Positions 33,862-42,968 of a stretch of 64,000 bases of DNA are shown piece after piece. The DNA is taken from assembly GCA_028724885.1 (NCBI GenBank), contig JAQYTJ010000056.1:1-64000 (forward strand), read 5' to 3'. The DNA is from Bacteroidales bacterium (GTDB lineage Bacteria > Bacteroidota > Bacteroidia > Bacteroidales > UBA932). Numbering within the stretch: the stretch's first letter is position 1; every line of letters starts with the position of its first letter. The notes under the pieces were generated by a model. The model did not search any database. It saw only the letters and a list, made by a program, of their open reading frames with translations, and was not told the origin of the DNA. A program made the position numbers and the translations under genes.

Positions 33862-35433
33862 TTAAACTTCTTCTTCATTAATGTCGTCATAAATAGAACC
33901 AGCCACATCTCCAACTTTCTGAGTTAGTTTTTTGAACCACTGGAAATGCATCTTCTTTTCCTTTCTCTGGGCCACCTCTCTTGCTCTTTCAAGTTTCTTC
34001 TTCTCCTCATAGGCATCCCTTTCTTCTTTGGAAGGCTTAGAGAACACTGTTGTATCCTCTTCAGCTGCATACTCTTGGCCAGAGACGACTGTTTCTTCGA
34101 TAGTAGGCTCGACCACTTGTGGTGCCGCAACAGTTTCTGTCGTTTCTGGCGCCTCTGAAGACACTTCTGCCTGGCTAGGAGCTGTCCTATCTGATTTTTC
34201 CTGTGCCAGGACTTTCTCCCACCAGTTTGGCTCAGGCGGTTCTTTTATGCAGTTAAGCATGTAATCATTCTTGGCGGCCAGTATCATTCCGATGGATGCC
34301 GAAGCGCTTGTGTCTAGAACCTCAGGGCAGCCTTCATACGAGAAGTATGGCCTTGGGGGCCCGATTTTAACTGAATATCCCGACATCTCTTTGATGAGGT
34401 TGGCGCAGTTCACGAGGTTTGCCCCTCCTCCTGTGACTACGACTCCGGCTTTCAGTTTTTCCTCGCTCGAGAATCCGCTCTCCTGAATCTCGTACAGCAG
34501 AGCCTCTATTATCTCTTTCATTCTGGCCGTTATGACCTCAGAAATATATTTCACTGGTACTTCTATGGCAGCCTCGTCGTTCTCGTCCAGGATCTGAATC
34601 ACTTTATCTCCTAGAGTCGAGAGCTTGCTAGGTATGCAGGCTCCATAAGCTTTCTTTATGTTCTCTGCCAAATCGAAGGATATATTGCATTCGGACTTTA
34701 TGTCGTTCGTCACCGAATTGCCTCCGAAAGGAATGGCTGCGTAGAAGCGCATTATATTTCCTTTGAATATGGTGACGGAGCTTACGCCAGCACCGATGTC
34801 TATCAAGGCCACGCCATTATCCATCTGATCTTTTTTCAGGACGGCTCTGGCGGTGATGCCTGGAATGAAATATTTCTTAGCGATAGCTATCCCAAGGTTG
34901 TTGAAGACATTGTCTATGTTGATTGAATATCTCCTATTCCCTATAAATACTTTGAAATTCCCTTCCAGATGCGCCCCCGTCATGCCGATAACGTCACTTT
35001 CCAGCTCGTTGATGTTCTCTTCGGTAGAAAAAGACTGAGCCACCGCTCCGTATATTACCTCTTTTTTCGAGTCGCTGAGCGGGTAAGATTCCAGCGCCAT
35101 GGACTTAATGGCATTCACCTCGGACTCGCTGATCTGTGAGTCCTCCTCAGTGCGATCCGTTCTGGCAGACGCTGTCTCCTGTCGCACGAAATAGCGCGGA
35201 AGCCCCACGACGGCTTGCAGTATTTTGATGCCCAGCTCGTTCTGCGCATCATCTATTGCCATTTTTAGGCACTTCTCCACCTTGCCTGGATTCAGCACGT
35301 AAGAGTTCCTCATGCCTTCCGACGTGGTTTCCTTGTAGTAAACGACTTGGACATCTTCTCCGCTGATTTTCGCTATCGTCAAAGCGATTTTTGAAGTTCC
35401 AAGATCGACCGATGCAATGTACCTGTCTTCCAT
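33862..35433 (-). CDS. ftsA: Cell division protein FtsA
   Basis: 523 residues. Actin-like ATPase that ties FtsZ to the membrane. ASVDLGTSKIALTIAKI is the phosphate-1 loop, DIGAGVSSVTIFKG the phosphate-2 loop and VVTGGGANLVNC the adenosine motif. It is ~100 residues longer than the E. coli protein. The extra is a Glu/Pro/Thr-rich linker (~400-480) before a basic amphipathic end (HFQWFKKLTQKVGDV), the likely membrane anchor. It starts 2 bases after ftsQ. Confidence 0.97.
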   Translation of the reverse strand: MEDRYIASVDLGTSKIALTIAKISGEDVQVVYYKETTSEGMRNSYVLNPGKVEKCLKMAIDDAQNELGIKILQAVVGLPRYFVRQETASARTDRTEEDSQISESEVNAIKSMALESYPLSDSKKEVIYGAVAQSFSTEENINELESDVIGMTGAHLEGNFKVFIGNRRYSINIDNVFNNLGIAIAKKYFIPGITARAVLKKDQMDNGVALIDIGAGVSSVTIFKGNIMRFYAAIPFGGNSVTNDIKSECNISFDLAENIKKAYGACIPSKLSTLGDKVIQILDENDEAAIEVPVKYISEVITARMKEIIEALLYEIQESGFSSEEKLKAGVVVTGGGANLVNCANLIKEMSGYSVKIGPPRPYFSYEGCPEVLDTSASASIGMILAAKNDYMLNCIKEPPEPNWWEKVLAQEKSDRTAPSQAEVSSEAPETTETVAAPQVVEPTIEETVVSGQEYAAEEDTTVFSKPSKEERDAYEEKKKLERAREVAQRKEKKMHFQWFKKLTQKVGDVAGSIYDDINEEEV

Positions 35434-35435
35434 AT

Positions 35436-36215
35436 TTATTTAATATTTTCTCTGCAAATAATTTGTTTTCTGAATTTTACGTTAACTGTCTTGTAATGTC
35501 CTTTAGCTGGGACTATGGCTGTATAGTACTTCCGGATCCTGCTGAATTTAGCCTCTATGTCATCTGGCTTTCCGAATATGAACTTCTCGTTCCCTTGGCT
35601 AGGGGTCATTACCAAGTCCCCTTCTTCATCTACGGTTACCTTCGAGAAGGCATATTTCCAGTCAGGACTGCTTTGGATGTATTCTGCTAAGTTTATCACC
35701 TTTGCCAGCCAGGCTTTCTCCTTATCTGTTTTTGGCTCGCCTTTATAGCCAGACGTGAATTCCAGAGGGATGTTTCCGCTGATAGTCGGCACGTCTAGGG
35801 CGTAATTGTTCTGAAGAGGGAAAAGGAAGCCTATCTCGTCTGAATAGAATCCTAAATCACCTTTCTGGAACCTTACCACAGGAGTTCTCTGCCAAACTTT
35901 CACGTTCAGCATGCCGTCTGGCGTGGTATAGGCATCGGTTTTCGATATGGCGCTTTTCTGATTCAGAACATTCTCTATTCTACCAAGATTCAGGCTGTCC
36001 AGACGTTTCCCAAGATAAGTGCCATAGTCTTTCTGCAGGTAGGATTCTATGTCTTTCTTGGTCACGAAGCGATAGTTGCCTGCGAATTCCACATTCACCC
36101 CGATGCAGGCAAGCTGCATGCGCTTGTGCTCATTGTGCTTGAATATCACAACGATCAGCAATGCCAGCAGCGCCACTATGGCAAGCGACAGCGTTATCTT
36201 GAATCCTTTTTTCAT
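35436..36215 (-). CDS. ftsQ: Cell division protein FtsQ
   Basis: 259 residues. A single N-terminal membrane helix (ITLSLAIVALLALLIVVIF, ~7-25), then a POTRA-like domain (YRFVTKKDIESYL ... LDSLNLGRIENVLN) and a beta domain with a WQRTPVVRF strand, as in FtsQ/DivIB. It connects early and late divisome proteins in the periplasm. Sequence is weakly conserved, as usual for FtsQ, so position between murC and ftsA carries much of the assignment. It overlaps murC by 4 bases. Confidence 0.93.
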   Translation of the reverse strand: MKKGFKITLSLAIVALLALLIVVIFKHNEHKRMQLACIGVNVEFAGNYRFVTKKDIESYLQKDYGTYLGKRLDSLNLGRIENVLNQKSAISKTDAYTTPDGMLNVKVWQRTPVVRFQKGDLGFYSDEIGFLFPLQNNYALDVPTISGNIPLEFTSGYKGEPKTDKEKAWLAKVINLAEYIQSSPDWKYAFSKVTVDEEGDLVMTPSQGNEKFIFGKPDDIEAKFSRIRKYYTAIVPAKGHYKTVNVKFRKQIICRENIK

Positions 36216-37573
36216 TTCTTCAGTCTTTCTTCCAGCATTTGTGTTATTGGCTCGATGAACCTGTCTATGTTGCCGGCTCCGAATGTGGCGAGCACGTCAA
36301 TTGGCTCTTTAGCAAGATAGTCCAGAAGCTCTTCTTTAGTTATGAGCACTTTCCCCGGAGCCGTCACCTTGTCGTAAATTAGCATCGAGGTCACGCCTGG
36401 GATAGGACTCTCTCTTGCGGGATAAATGTCCAGAAGGATTAGCTTGTCAGCTGCGCTAAGTGCTTGGGCGAAATCGTCTGCGAAATCTCTAGTCCTGGTG
36501 TAAAGGTGAGGCTGGAATATGGCCGTCAGTTTCCTGCCGGGGAACATCCCCTTGATGGAAGAAATCGCTGAAGCCAATTCTTTCGGGTGATGAGCATAGT
36601 CATCAATATATACAATCTCTGATGTGTTAATATGTTCGTCCAGCCTTCTGCGTACACCCTGGAATGAGCCTATTGCTTTCCTAATTGCGTTAGGATTTAC
36701 CCCATGAGTCAGGCAGGCGGCTGCTGCGGCCACGCTGTTCTCTACGTTTATCCAGCCTGGAACGCCAACCCTGATGCCAGTCAGCACGCCTTTAGGGTAA
36801 ACTAAGTCGAATACATAGTGTCCGAAAGCATCAGGACTGATGTTTTTCGCATAAAAATCCGAGGCAGCATCGTCATAGCTGTAACGCAAGATTTTCGCCT
36901 CCGTGTCTGCGGAGGTGATGTCCAGTCCCTGTTTGATGATTACCGTGCGTTTCACTTGCGAAGCAAAAGCCTTGAAAGCCTTGATGTATTCGGCAAGGGT
37001 GCCGTAAATGTCTAGGTGATCCGCGTCCATCGCCGTAATCACTGCTATTGCAGGGTGCAGCTGCAAGAAAGAGCGATCGAACTCATCAGCCTCTGCCACG
37101 AATGTTGGAGTGTGGCTCGTTAGCAGGTTCGTATTGTAATTCTTGGATATTCCGCCAAGGAAGGCAGAGCAGCCCTCGCCGCTCTCTTTAAGAATGTGCG
37201 CTATGAGCGTGCTAGTTGTGGTTTTCCCGTGAGTGCCTGCAACCGCCAGGCACGTCTGCCCTTCTGCAAGCTCACCCAGAATCCTTGACCGCTTGATTAG
37301 CGTGTAGCCGTGTTCTTTCACGAACTGGAACTCTTTTAGCGTTTCAGGAATAGCAGGAGTGTAAACCACTAACGTTGATGCCATGTCCTTAGGAATGTAA
37401 TCTGGGTCATCGGTATAATGAATCTCTATGCCCTCTTTCTCCAGCTCGTGAGTTAGTTCCGAGGGTGTCTTATCATAACCTGCCACAGGATATCCCTTGA
37501 ATTTATAATATCTTGCGATGGCGCTCATGCCAATGCCGCCAATGCCAAGAAAATATATTTTTGAATACTTCAT
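36212..37573 (-). CDS. murC: UDP-N-acetylmuramate--L-alanine ligase
   Basis: 453 residues. Adds L-Ala to UDP-MurNAc, the first amino acid of the peptidoglycan stem. FLGIGGIGMSAIARYY (~9-24) is the nucleotide-binding start, VAGTHGKTTTSTLIAHIL (~111-128) the ATP P-loop, and DDYAHHPKELASAI (~327-340) the Mur ligase central/C-terminal signature. Overlaps murG and ftsQ by 4 bases each, so translation is coupled. Confidence 0.98.
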   Translation of the reverse strand: MKYSKIYFLGIGGIGMSAIARYYKFKGYPVAGYDKTPSELTHELEKEGIEIHYTDDPDYIPKDMASTLVVYTPAIPETLKEFQFVKEHGYTLIKRSRILGELAEGQTCLAVAGTHGKTTTSTLIAHILKESGEGCSAFLGGISKNYNTNLLTSHTPTFVAEADEFDRSFLQLHPAIAVITAMDADHLDIYGTLAEYIKAFKAFASQVKRTVIIKQGLDITSADTEAKILRYSYDDAASDFYAKNISPDAFGHYVFDLVYPKGVLTGIRVGVPGWINVENSVAAAAACLTHGVNPNAIRKAIGSFQGVRRRLDEHINTSEIVYIDDYAHHPKELASAISSIKGMFPGRKLTAIFQPHLYTRTRDFADDFAQALSAADKLILLDIYPARESPIPGVTSMLIYDKVTAPGKVLITKEELLDYLAKEPIDVLATFGAGNIDRFIEPITQMLEERLKK

Positions 37574-38718
37574 ATTATTGAATAAATCTCATCTGCTATT
37601 TTCTGCGCTGCGTCTGGAAGTGCCATCTTTCCCGCATTTTCCTCCAATTCGTGAATCTTCGCCGGCTCTTTCAGCAGGTTGAGGGCAGCATGAATCATCT
37701 TCTCCGGTGCCTCAGAGTCCTTTACGATGAGCGCAGCGTTTTTATTCACGAGCGCCATGGCGTTATGCGTCTGGTGGTCTTCAGCTACGTTTGGAGAAGG
37801 CACGAATATCACGGCTTTGTGAGCTGCGCAAAGCTCCGAAACCGAGCTGGCCCCTGAACGAGAAATCACTATGTCTGCCGCAGCGTAGGCGAGATCCATC
37901 CTGCCAATGAAGTCGGAATAATGAATATTACTAAGAACTTCTCCGCCAAGGCCTTTCTCTTTCGCTTCCTTCATGAACTCGTCTATTCTGGCTTTGTAGT
38001 ATTTCCCGCACTGCCAGAGAATGTCTACGTTCTCCAGTTCTTTGCATTCTCCCACGATGAATTCCCTCATGCATTGGTTGAATCGAGCGCTGCCCAGGCT
38101 GCCACCGACTATGAATATTTGCTTGTGTGTTGGATCCAAGCCATATTCTTTAATCCCTTCTGCTTTCATTTCAGGCGTGCAAGGCACGAAGACGCTCCTA
38201 ATAGGATTGCCAGTCTTAACGATTTTGTCGGCTGGGAAGAACCTCTCCATTCCGTCGTAGGCCACGCAAATCTTCTGAACTTTCGGGCCGAGCTTCTTGT
38301 TCGTGAGTCCAGCGAAGCCGTTCTGCTCCTGAATGAGCGCGGGAATCCCGAGTTTCGTGGCTGCCCAGAGCAGGGGAGCGCTGGCATAACCACCCACTCC
38401 CACCGCCACGTCAGGCTTGAACTCTCGGATTATCTCCTTCGCTTTATTATTGCTCGCAAGCACCTTGAACGGCACTTGGATGTCATTTATTATATTCCTT
38501 AAATTCAGTTTCCTCTGCAGGCCGACGATAGGCAGCCCAACTATCTTATAACCAGCCGCAGGCACCTTTTCCATCTCCATTTTGCCTTTTGCGCCAACGA
38601 AAAGAATTTCCGTCGCTGGATTCAATTCCTTAAGTTTGTTCGCGATAGACACGGCTGGGAAAATGTGTCCCCCTGTGCCTCCTCCGCTTATTATGACTCT
38701 CAACGCTTTATGTTCCAT
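37570..38718 (-). CDS. murG: Lipid II-forming glycosyltransferase MurG
   Basis: 382 residues. Transfers GlcNAc from UDP-GlcNAc to lipid I on the inner face of the membrane. The N-terminal G-loop is ISGGGTGGHIFPAVSIA (~9-25), the second G-loop VGVGGYASAPLLWAA and the C-terminal loop FIVGGSLGSARFNQ. The UDP-binding region is SRSGASSVSEL. Slightly longer than the E. coli protein. Spaced 9 bases after ftsW. Confidence 0.97.
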   Translation of the reverse strand: MEHKALRVIISGGGTGGHIFPAVSIANKLKELNPATEILFVGAKGKMEMEKVPAAGYKIVGLPIVGLQRKLNLRNIINDIQVPFKVLASNNKAKEIIREFKPDVAVGVGGYASAPLLWAATKLGIPALIQEQNGFAGLTNKKLGPKVQKICVAYDGMERFFPADKIVKTGNPIRSVFVPCTPEMKAEGIKEYGLDPTHKQIFIVGGSLGSARFNQCMREFIVGECKELENVDILWQCGKYYKARIDEFMKEAKEKGLGGEVLSNIHYSDFIGRMDLAYAAADIVISRSGASSVSELCAAHKAVIFVPSPNVAEDHQTHNAMALVNKNAALIVKDSEAPEKMIHAALNLLKEPAKIHELEENAGKMALPDAAQKIADEIYSII

Positions 38719-38727
38719 GACTGCCTC

Positions 38728-40152
38728 CTAGTTTTGAATATCATCGAAATTTGAAAGTTCATCTGCTTCTTCCTGTATGTCATTGTCCAGAGACTCGCAC
38801 TCCGAGACGCTATCTCTCACGTTATCGTGTTCCACGAGAGGGGCAGCCTTAGCCGACTCCTTGTCGATCTTCCTCTTAGCCATTCGGCTTATGGACAAAA
38901 TGATGCCGAAAGCTATGCTGAACATCAGGAATGACGAGTTGCCGTGGCTTATCATAGGCAGCGTCTGGCCGGTGTGCGGTCCAAGGTCGCAGTTCACCAT
39001 TATGTGCAGCATTGCCTGAACCGATATGAGGAACACCAGTCCTGCCACGCAAGTCTTGGCGAACTGATTGTCGCAGTTCTTCACTATGATTGACCCCCTT
39101 GCCATTAAGCTAACGTACAAAATTATTACGAATATGCCGCCTAACAGGCCGTATTCTTCAACGATGAAACTGAACATGTAGTCCTCGAACATGATGGGCG
39201 TGACGTACCTCTGGGTGCTCCTTCCGGGTCCTTTGCCTATCAGGCCGCCCTGATGAATCGCTAATTTGGCACTCACTGGCTGCATGCTTTCGTCTAGAGC
39301 TTCCTGGAATTTCTCGCTTCCGCGAGGTTCGGTCCTCAGTATCTCGAAAGTGTCCTCTCTGTCATTCCCTTTAATTCTGTTCAGGGCAGTTTCAAGGTGA
39401 GGGAATGGTTTCTGGTCGGCGGGTTTATCAGAAATCTGGTTTATGCCTATGCATCCGAATAGTATTCCTATGGCAATTATGACAGGGAGGATGAGTTCCC
39501 TGATGCTGATGCCTCCGATGAGGATAGTGAAGAACATCAGGAGTCCTATTAGGAGCGTGCTGGAAAGGCTGCCAACCATTATCAGGACGCACACGATGAA
39601 CATAGGTATGTAGATATATCCGAGTTTTTTCGCAATAGGCTTTCCTAAGATGGGGTATTTCTTCGCCAGGATGTTCGCAATCATGAACTTATCCTTGACA
39701 TAAGCGTTCACTGCCCATGACAAATACATCACCATCCCTATTTTAGTAACCTCGAACACATGTATCTGGATGCCGCCGACTTTCACGATTCGCCAGGCGT
39801 GGTTGATGAATTCAGGCTTGAAAGGCCCCACAGGCTTCTTGAAAGCAAGAATCAGCAATAGGAAAAGACAGAACATGAAGCCAAGCTGCGATATTACCCT
39901 ATAGAAGCCAATGGACTTGATGTTATAGCAGATTATTATGAGAACAAGACCGGCCAGGGTGATGGCCATCTGCTCCCCGACGATTGCCATCCTGGTCGTC
40001 CCTTGCTGCAATGCTAGCTGCGTCGTAGACGAGAATATTGCCACGATGGAAATCATCATCAGCAGCAGGACAATCATCCATACAACCTTATCCCCTTCGA
40101 AGTTCTCTGCGAAGGTCCAAAGACTACTTTTTTTCTTCGTTTTCTCTGCCAT
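38728..40152 (-). CDS. ftsW: Septal peptidoglycan polymerase FtsW
   Basis: 474 residues from MAEKTKKKSSLW. The frame continues upstream to 40236, but that would overlap the murD end by 65 bases, so the internal ATG, 19 bases after murD, is chosen. SEDS family with ~10 membrane helices. The conserved late block GPHTGQTLPMISHGNSSFL is present (~411-429), with the usual AKLAIHQGGLIGKGPG segment. It works with FtsI to make septal glycan strands. The C-terminal tail is acidic and cytoplasmic. Confidence 0.95.
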   Translation of the reverse strand: MAEKTKKKSSLWTFAENFEGDKVVWMIVLLLMMISIVAIFSSTTQLALQQGTTRMAIVGEQMAITLAGLVLIIICYNIKSIGFYRVISQLGFMFCLFLLLILAFKKPVGPFKPEFINHAWRIVKVGGIQIHVFEVTKIGMVMYLSWAVNAYVKDKFMIANILAKKYPILGKPIAKKLGYIYIPMFIVCVLIMVGSLSSTLLIGLLMFFTILIGGISIRELILPVIIAIGILFGCIGINQISDKPADQKPFPHLETALNRIKGNDREDTFEILRTEPRGSEKFQEALDESMQPVSAKLAIHQGGLIGKGPGRSTQRYVTPIMFEDYMFSFIVEEYGLLGGIFVIILYVSLMARGSIIVKNCDNQFAKTCVAGLVFLISVQAMLHIMVNCDLGPHTGQTLPMISHGNSSFLMFSIAFGIILSISRMAKRKIDKESAKAAPLVEHDNVRDSVSECESLDNDIQEEADELSNFDDIQN

Positions 40153-40171
40153 GAATGAATATGTTATATTC

Positions 40172-41512
40172 CTAAAGCCTCCTGACCGCTTCCTTGAATT
40201 TCTCGCCTCTCTCTTCCATGTTGCGGAAAAGGTCAAAGCTAGCGCAGCAAGGACTTAGCAGCACTACGTCCCCAGCTTTGGCGAATTTAGAAGCCTCTTT
40301 GACTGCATCTTCGGCGCTGTGAGTCTCCACCATGTTTCCCTTACCTACGATGTCTTCGAACGCCTCGTGGAATTTGTGATTGTCAATCCCAAGGCAGACT
40401 ATTGCCTTAACCTTTTCTTTCACGAGGGGTTTCAGAACCCCATAGTCGTTGCCTTTGTCCTTGCCTCCGCAAATCCACACGACCGGTCTGGTCTGGCACT
40501 CTAATGCATACCATGCTGCATCCACGTTTGTCGCCTTGGAGTCGTTGATGTAGAGCACGTCTTTAATTGTCTGCACAGGTTCCAGTCGGTGCTCGATTGG
40601 CTTGAAATTAGCGAATGCTTCGTGGATGACCATGTTATCTATTCCAGAAGCCTTTGCGGCCAAGGCTGCTGCCATGGAGTTATAAATGTTATGTTTGCCG
40701 CTCAGGGACAGCTCTTTAAGGTAGATGTCGCACTCTTCTTCCTCATATCTTGCGACTATCTTGTCCCCTTTCAGGAATGCTCCCTGAGACACTTCCTTCT
40801 TTTGCGTGAACGGCAGCATCTTGGCCGTGATGATGATTTTATTCAGGTGTCCGACCGTAATTTCATCATCGGAATCGAAGATGAAGCAGTCCTCCGAGTT
40901 CAGGTTCCTCGTGATGCGGAATTTGGCCTTCACGTAGTTCTCCAAATTGTAGTCGTAGCGGTCCAGATGATCTGGCGTTATGTTAGTTATTATTGCTATG
41001 TCGGGATGGAAATAGTAGCAGTTGTCCAGCTGAAAGCTGCTGATTTCCAGGACATAATAGTCAAAATGCTCGGTCGCTACCTGGTAGGCATAGCTCTTGC
41101 CGATGTTGCCGCCTAGGCCGACGTTGAGCCCTGCGTTCTTTAGCAGGTAATATATTAATGAAGTCGTGGTAGTCTTGCCGTTGCTTCCGGTCACGCAAAT
41201 CTTTTTCGCAGTGTCGTAGCGGCCTGCGAACTCTATTTCAGAGATTATATGGATGCCCTTTTGCTCGATCTTCTTCACCATCGGGACATCGTTCGGTATT
41301 CCAGGACTCTTTACCACCTCGTCGGCATTCAGGATTTTGTCCTCGCTGTGGACTCCCTGCTCGAAAGGAATGTCCCATTTCTTCAAGTCATCGGCATAAT
41401 GGCTGGCTATTTTGCCATTGTCTGAAAGGAAAACGTCGAATCCTTTCACCTTTGCAAGCACAGCGGAACCTACTCCGCTCTCTCCGCCACCTAAAACGAC
41501 TATTCTAGACAT
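40172..41512 (-). CDS. murD: UDP-N-acetylmuramoylalanine--D-glutamate ligase
   Basis: 446 residues. Adds D-Glu to the stem peptide. VLGGGESGVGSAVLAK (~5-20) is the nucleotide-fold start, VTGSNGKTTTTSLIYYLL (~111-128) the P-loop, and INDSKATNVDAAWYAL (~323-338) the Mur ligase C-terminal signature, with WICGGKDKGNDY after it. Upstream the dcw cluster is interrupted by ~144 bases that hold two copies of a dispersed repeat. Confidence 0.97.
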   Translation of the reverse strand: MSRIVVLGGGESGVGSAVLAKVKGFDVFLSDNGKIASHYADDLKKWDIPFEQGVHSEDKILNADEVVKSPGIPNDVPMVKKIEQKGIHIISEIEFAGRYDTAKKICVTGSNGKTTTTSLIYYLLKNAGLNVGLGGNIGKSYAYQVATEHFDYYVLEISSFQLDNCYYFHPDIAIITNITPDHLDRYDYNLENYVKAKFRITRNLNSEDCFIFDSDDEITVGHLNKIIITAKMLPFTQKKEVSQGAFLKGDKIVARYEEEECDIYLKELSLSGKHNIYNSMAAALAAKASGIDNMVIHEAFANFKPIEHRLEPVQTIKDVLYINDSKATNVDAAWYALECQTRPVVWICGGKDKGNDYGVLKPLVKEKVKAIVCLGIDNHKFHEAFEDIVGKGNMVETHSAEDAVKEASKFAKAGDVVLLSPCCASFDLFRNMEERGEKFKEAVRRL

Positions 41513-41541
41513 ATTCTATTAATATTTTACATTCATTTTCT

Positions 41542-41634
41542 TCTCATTGCTAGATCCTGAATCAAGTTCAGGATGACAGCATTATTTTCGTCTCATTGCT
41601 AGATCCTGAATCAAGTTCAGGATGACAGCATTAT
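41542..41634. repeat. Two identical 44-bp palindromic repeats inside the dcw cluster
   Basis: 41542-41585 and 41591-41634 are identical over 44 bases. Each contains GATCCTGAATCAAGTTCAGG followed by ATGACAGCATTAT. The palindrome ATCCTGAA-N5-TTCAGGAT is the same family as the elements at 259-279 and 962-982. The pair sits in the only sizeable gap of the division cluster, between mraY and murD, and would lie inside the polycistronic mRNA as two stem-loops. Confidence 0.9.
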
Positions 41635-41656
41635 CATGTTTCAGCAGTGCCAGGCA

Positions 41657-42967
41657 TCATCTTATTTTCAGCAATGCCAGCGTGGCGGCGGCAAGGATGA
41701 TGCCTATCATCCAGAACCGCGTTACTATCTTAGCCTCTGGAACGGCGTGCACAGGCCTGCTGATGAGCGCGGGCACCCCCTCCTTCTGATAGTGATGGTG
41801 TAGCGGCGTCATTTTGAACACCCTCCGCCCCTCGCCGTATTTCTTCTTCGTGTATTTGAAGTAATATCTCTGAATGATGACTGACAGTGCTTCTACTAGG
41901 AATATCCCGCATAGCAGAGGCAGGAGCAGTTCCTTGCGAATCAGCACGGCGCTTACTCCTACAATGCCTCCTATGGTCAGGCTTCCCGTGTCACCCATGA
42001 ACACTTGGGCAGGATAAGAATTGTACCACAAGAATCCAAGCAGGGCACCTACGAATGCGGACATGAACACTGCGATTTCTCCAGCCCCTGGGATATACAT
42101 TATATTCAAGTAATTGGAATTTACTAAGTTACCGCTTAACCAAGCCAAAATGCCGATCACCACGCCTACGATAGCAGTAGTCCCCGCCGCAAGGCCGTCT
42201 AGGCCATCCGTGAGGTTCGTGCCGTTAGATAGGGCCGTAATCACTATCACGATCATGAACACGTAGATTGCCCATTTGCAATACCAGCCCCAGCGACCCT
42301 TGAACGGAGACAGCCATTTGTAATCGAACTCGTGATCTTTCACGAACGGAATCGTCGTCTTCGTGCTTTTTACGACGTTCTCCATCTTCCACCCTACGTT
42401 CTGAGCCACAAGAGTTTCAGAATCCACGTTCAGCGAATGAGTGTTTCCTTGCTCCACGATATTTTCTTCCCCTACCTTCACGGGTACTTTTTCGCGGACT
42501 ACGATGTCGTTGCTGAAGCACACCGCAAGGCCCACGATGAAGCCTAGGACAATCTGCCCAGCCAGCTTCACTTTCGGGTGCAGGCCTTCCTTGTTGTGCT
42601 TGTAAACCTTGATGTAATCGTCCGCGTAGCCCAAGGCTCCGCACCATAATGTGGTTATGACAAGCAATATGACGTAGGTATTCGTAAGGTCGCAGAATAG
42701 CAAGACGGGAACTAGAACGGAGATGATGATTATTATTCCGCCCATTGTAGGCGTGCCTTTTTTCTGCATTTGCCCTTCCAGACCGAGATTCCTTATGGTT
42801 TCTCCAATCTGCTTCTGCTGAAGCCATTTTATGATTGACTTACCAAGGAAGAAAGCCAGCAGCATTGCCGTTACGCTTGATAGAATCGCACGGAATGACA
42901 GATAGGTGAACAGCCCCTGCCCAGGAATGTCGTAATCTTTAAGTGCTTGGAATAAATGGTATATCAT
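41657..42967 (-). CDS. mraY: Phospho-MurNAc-pentapeptide translocase
   Basis: 436 residues, ~10 membrane helices. Makes lipid I from UDP-MurNAc-pentapeptide and undecaprenyl phosphate. Conserved cytoplasmic blocks are GTPTMGG (~72-78), CGALGYADDYIKV (Asp pair), NLTDGLDGLAAGTT and FMGDTGSLTIGG, and a late TPLHHHYQKEG block carries the catalytic-site His residues. About 75 residues longer than the E. coli enzyme because of an insert in the middle (~160-215), normal for Bacteroidetes. It ends upstream of the repeat-filled gap before murD. Confidence 0.98.
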   Translation of the reverse strand: MIYHLFQALKDYDIPGQGLFTYLSFRAILSSVTAMLLAFFLGKSIIKWLQQKQIGETIRNLGLEGQMQKKGTPTMGGIIIIISVLVPVLLFCDLTNTYVILLVITTLWCGALGYADDYIKVYKHNKEGLHPKVKLAGQIVLGFIVGLAVCFSNDIVVREKVPVKVGEENIVEQGNTHSLNVDSETLVAQNVGWKMENVVKSTKTTIPFVKDHEFDYKWLSPFKGRWGWYCKWAIYVFMIVIVITALSNGTNLTDGLDGLAAGTTAIVGVVIGILAWLSGNLVNSNYLNIMYIPGAGEIAVFMSAFVGALLGFLWYNSYPAQVFMGDTGSLTIGGIVGVSAVLIRKELLLPLLCGIFLVEALSVIIQRYYFKYTKKKYGEGRRVFKMTPLHHHYQKEGVPALISRPVHAVPEAKIVTRFWMIGIILAAATLALLKIR

Positions 42968-42968
42968 A

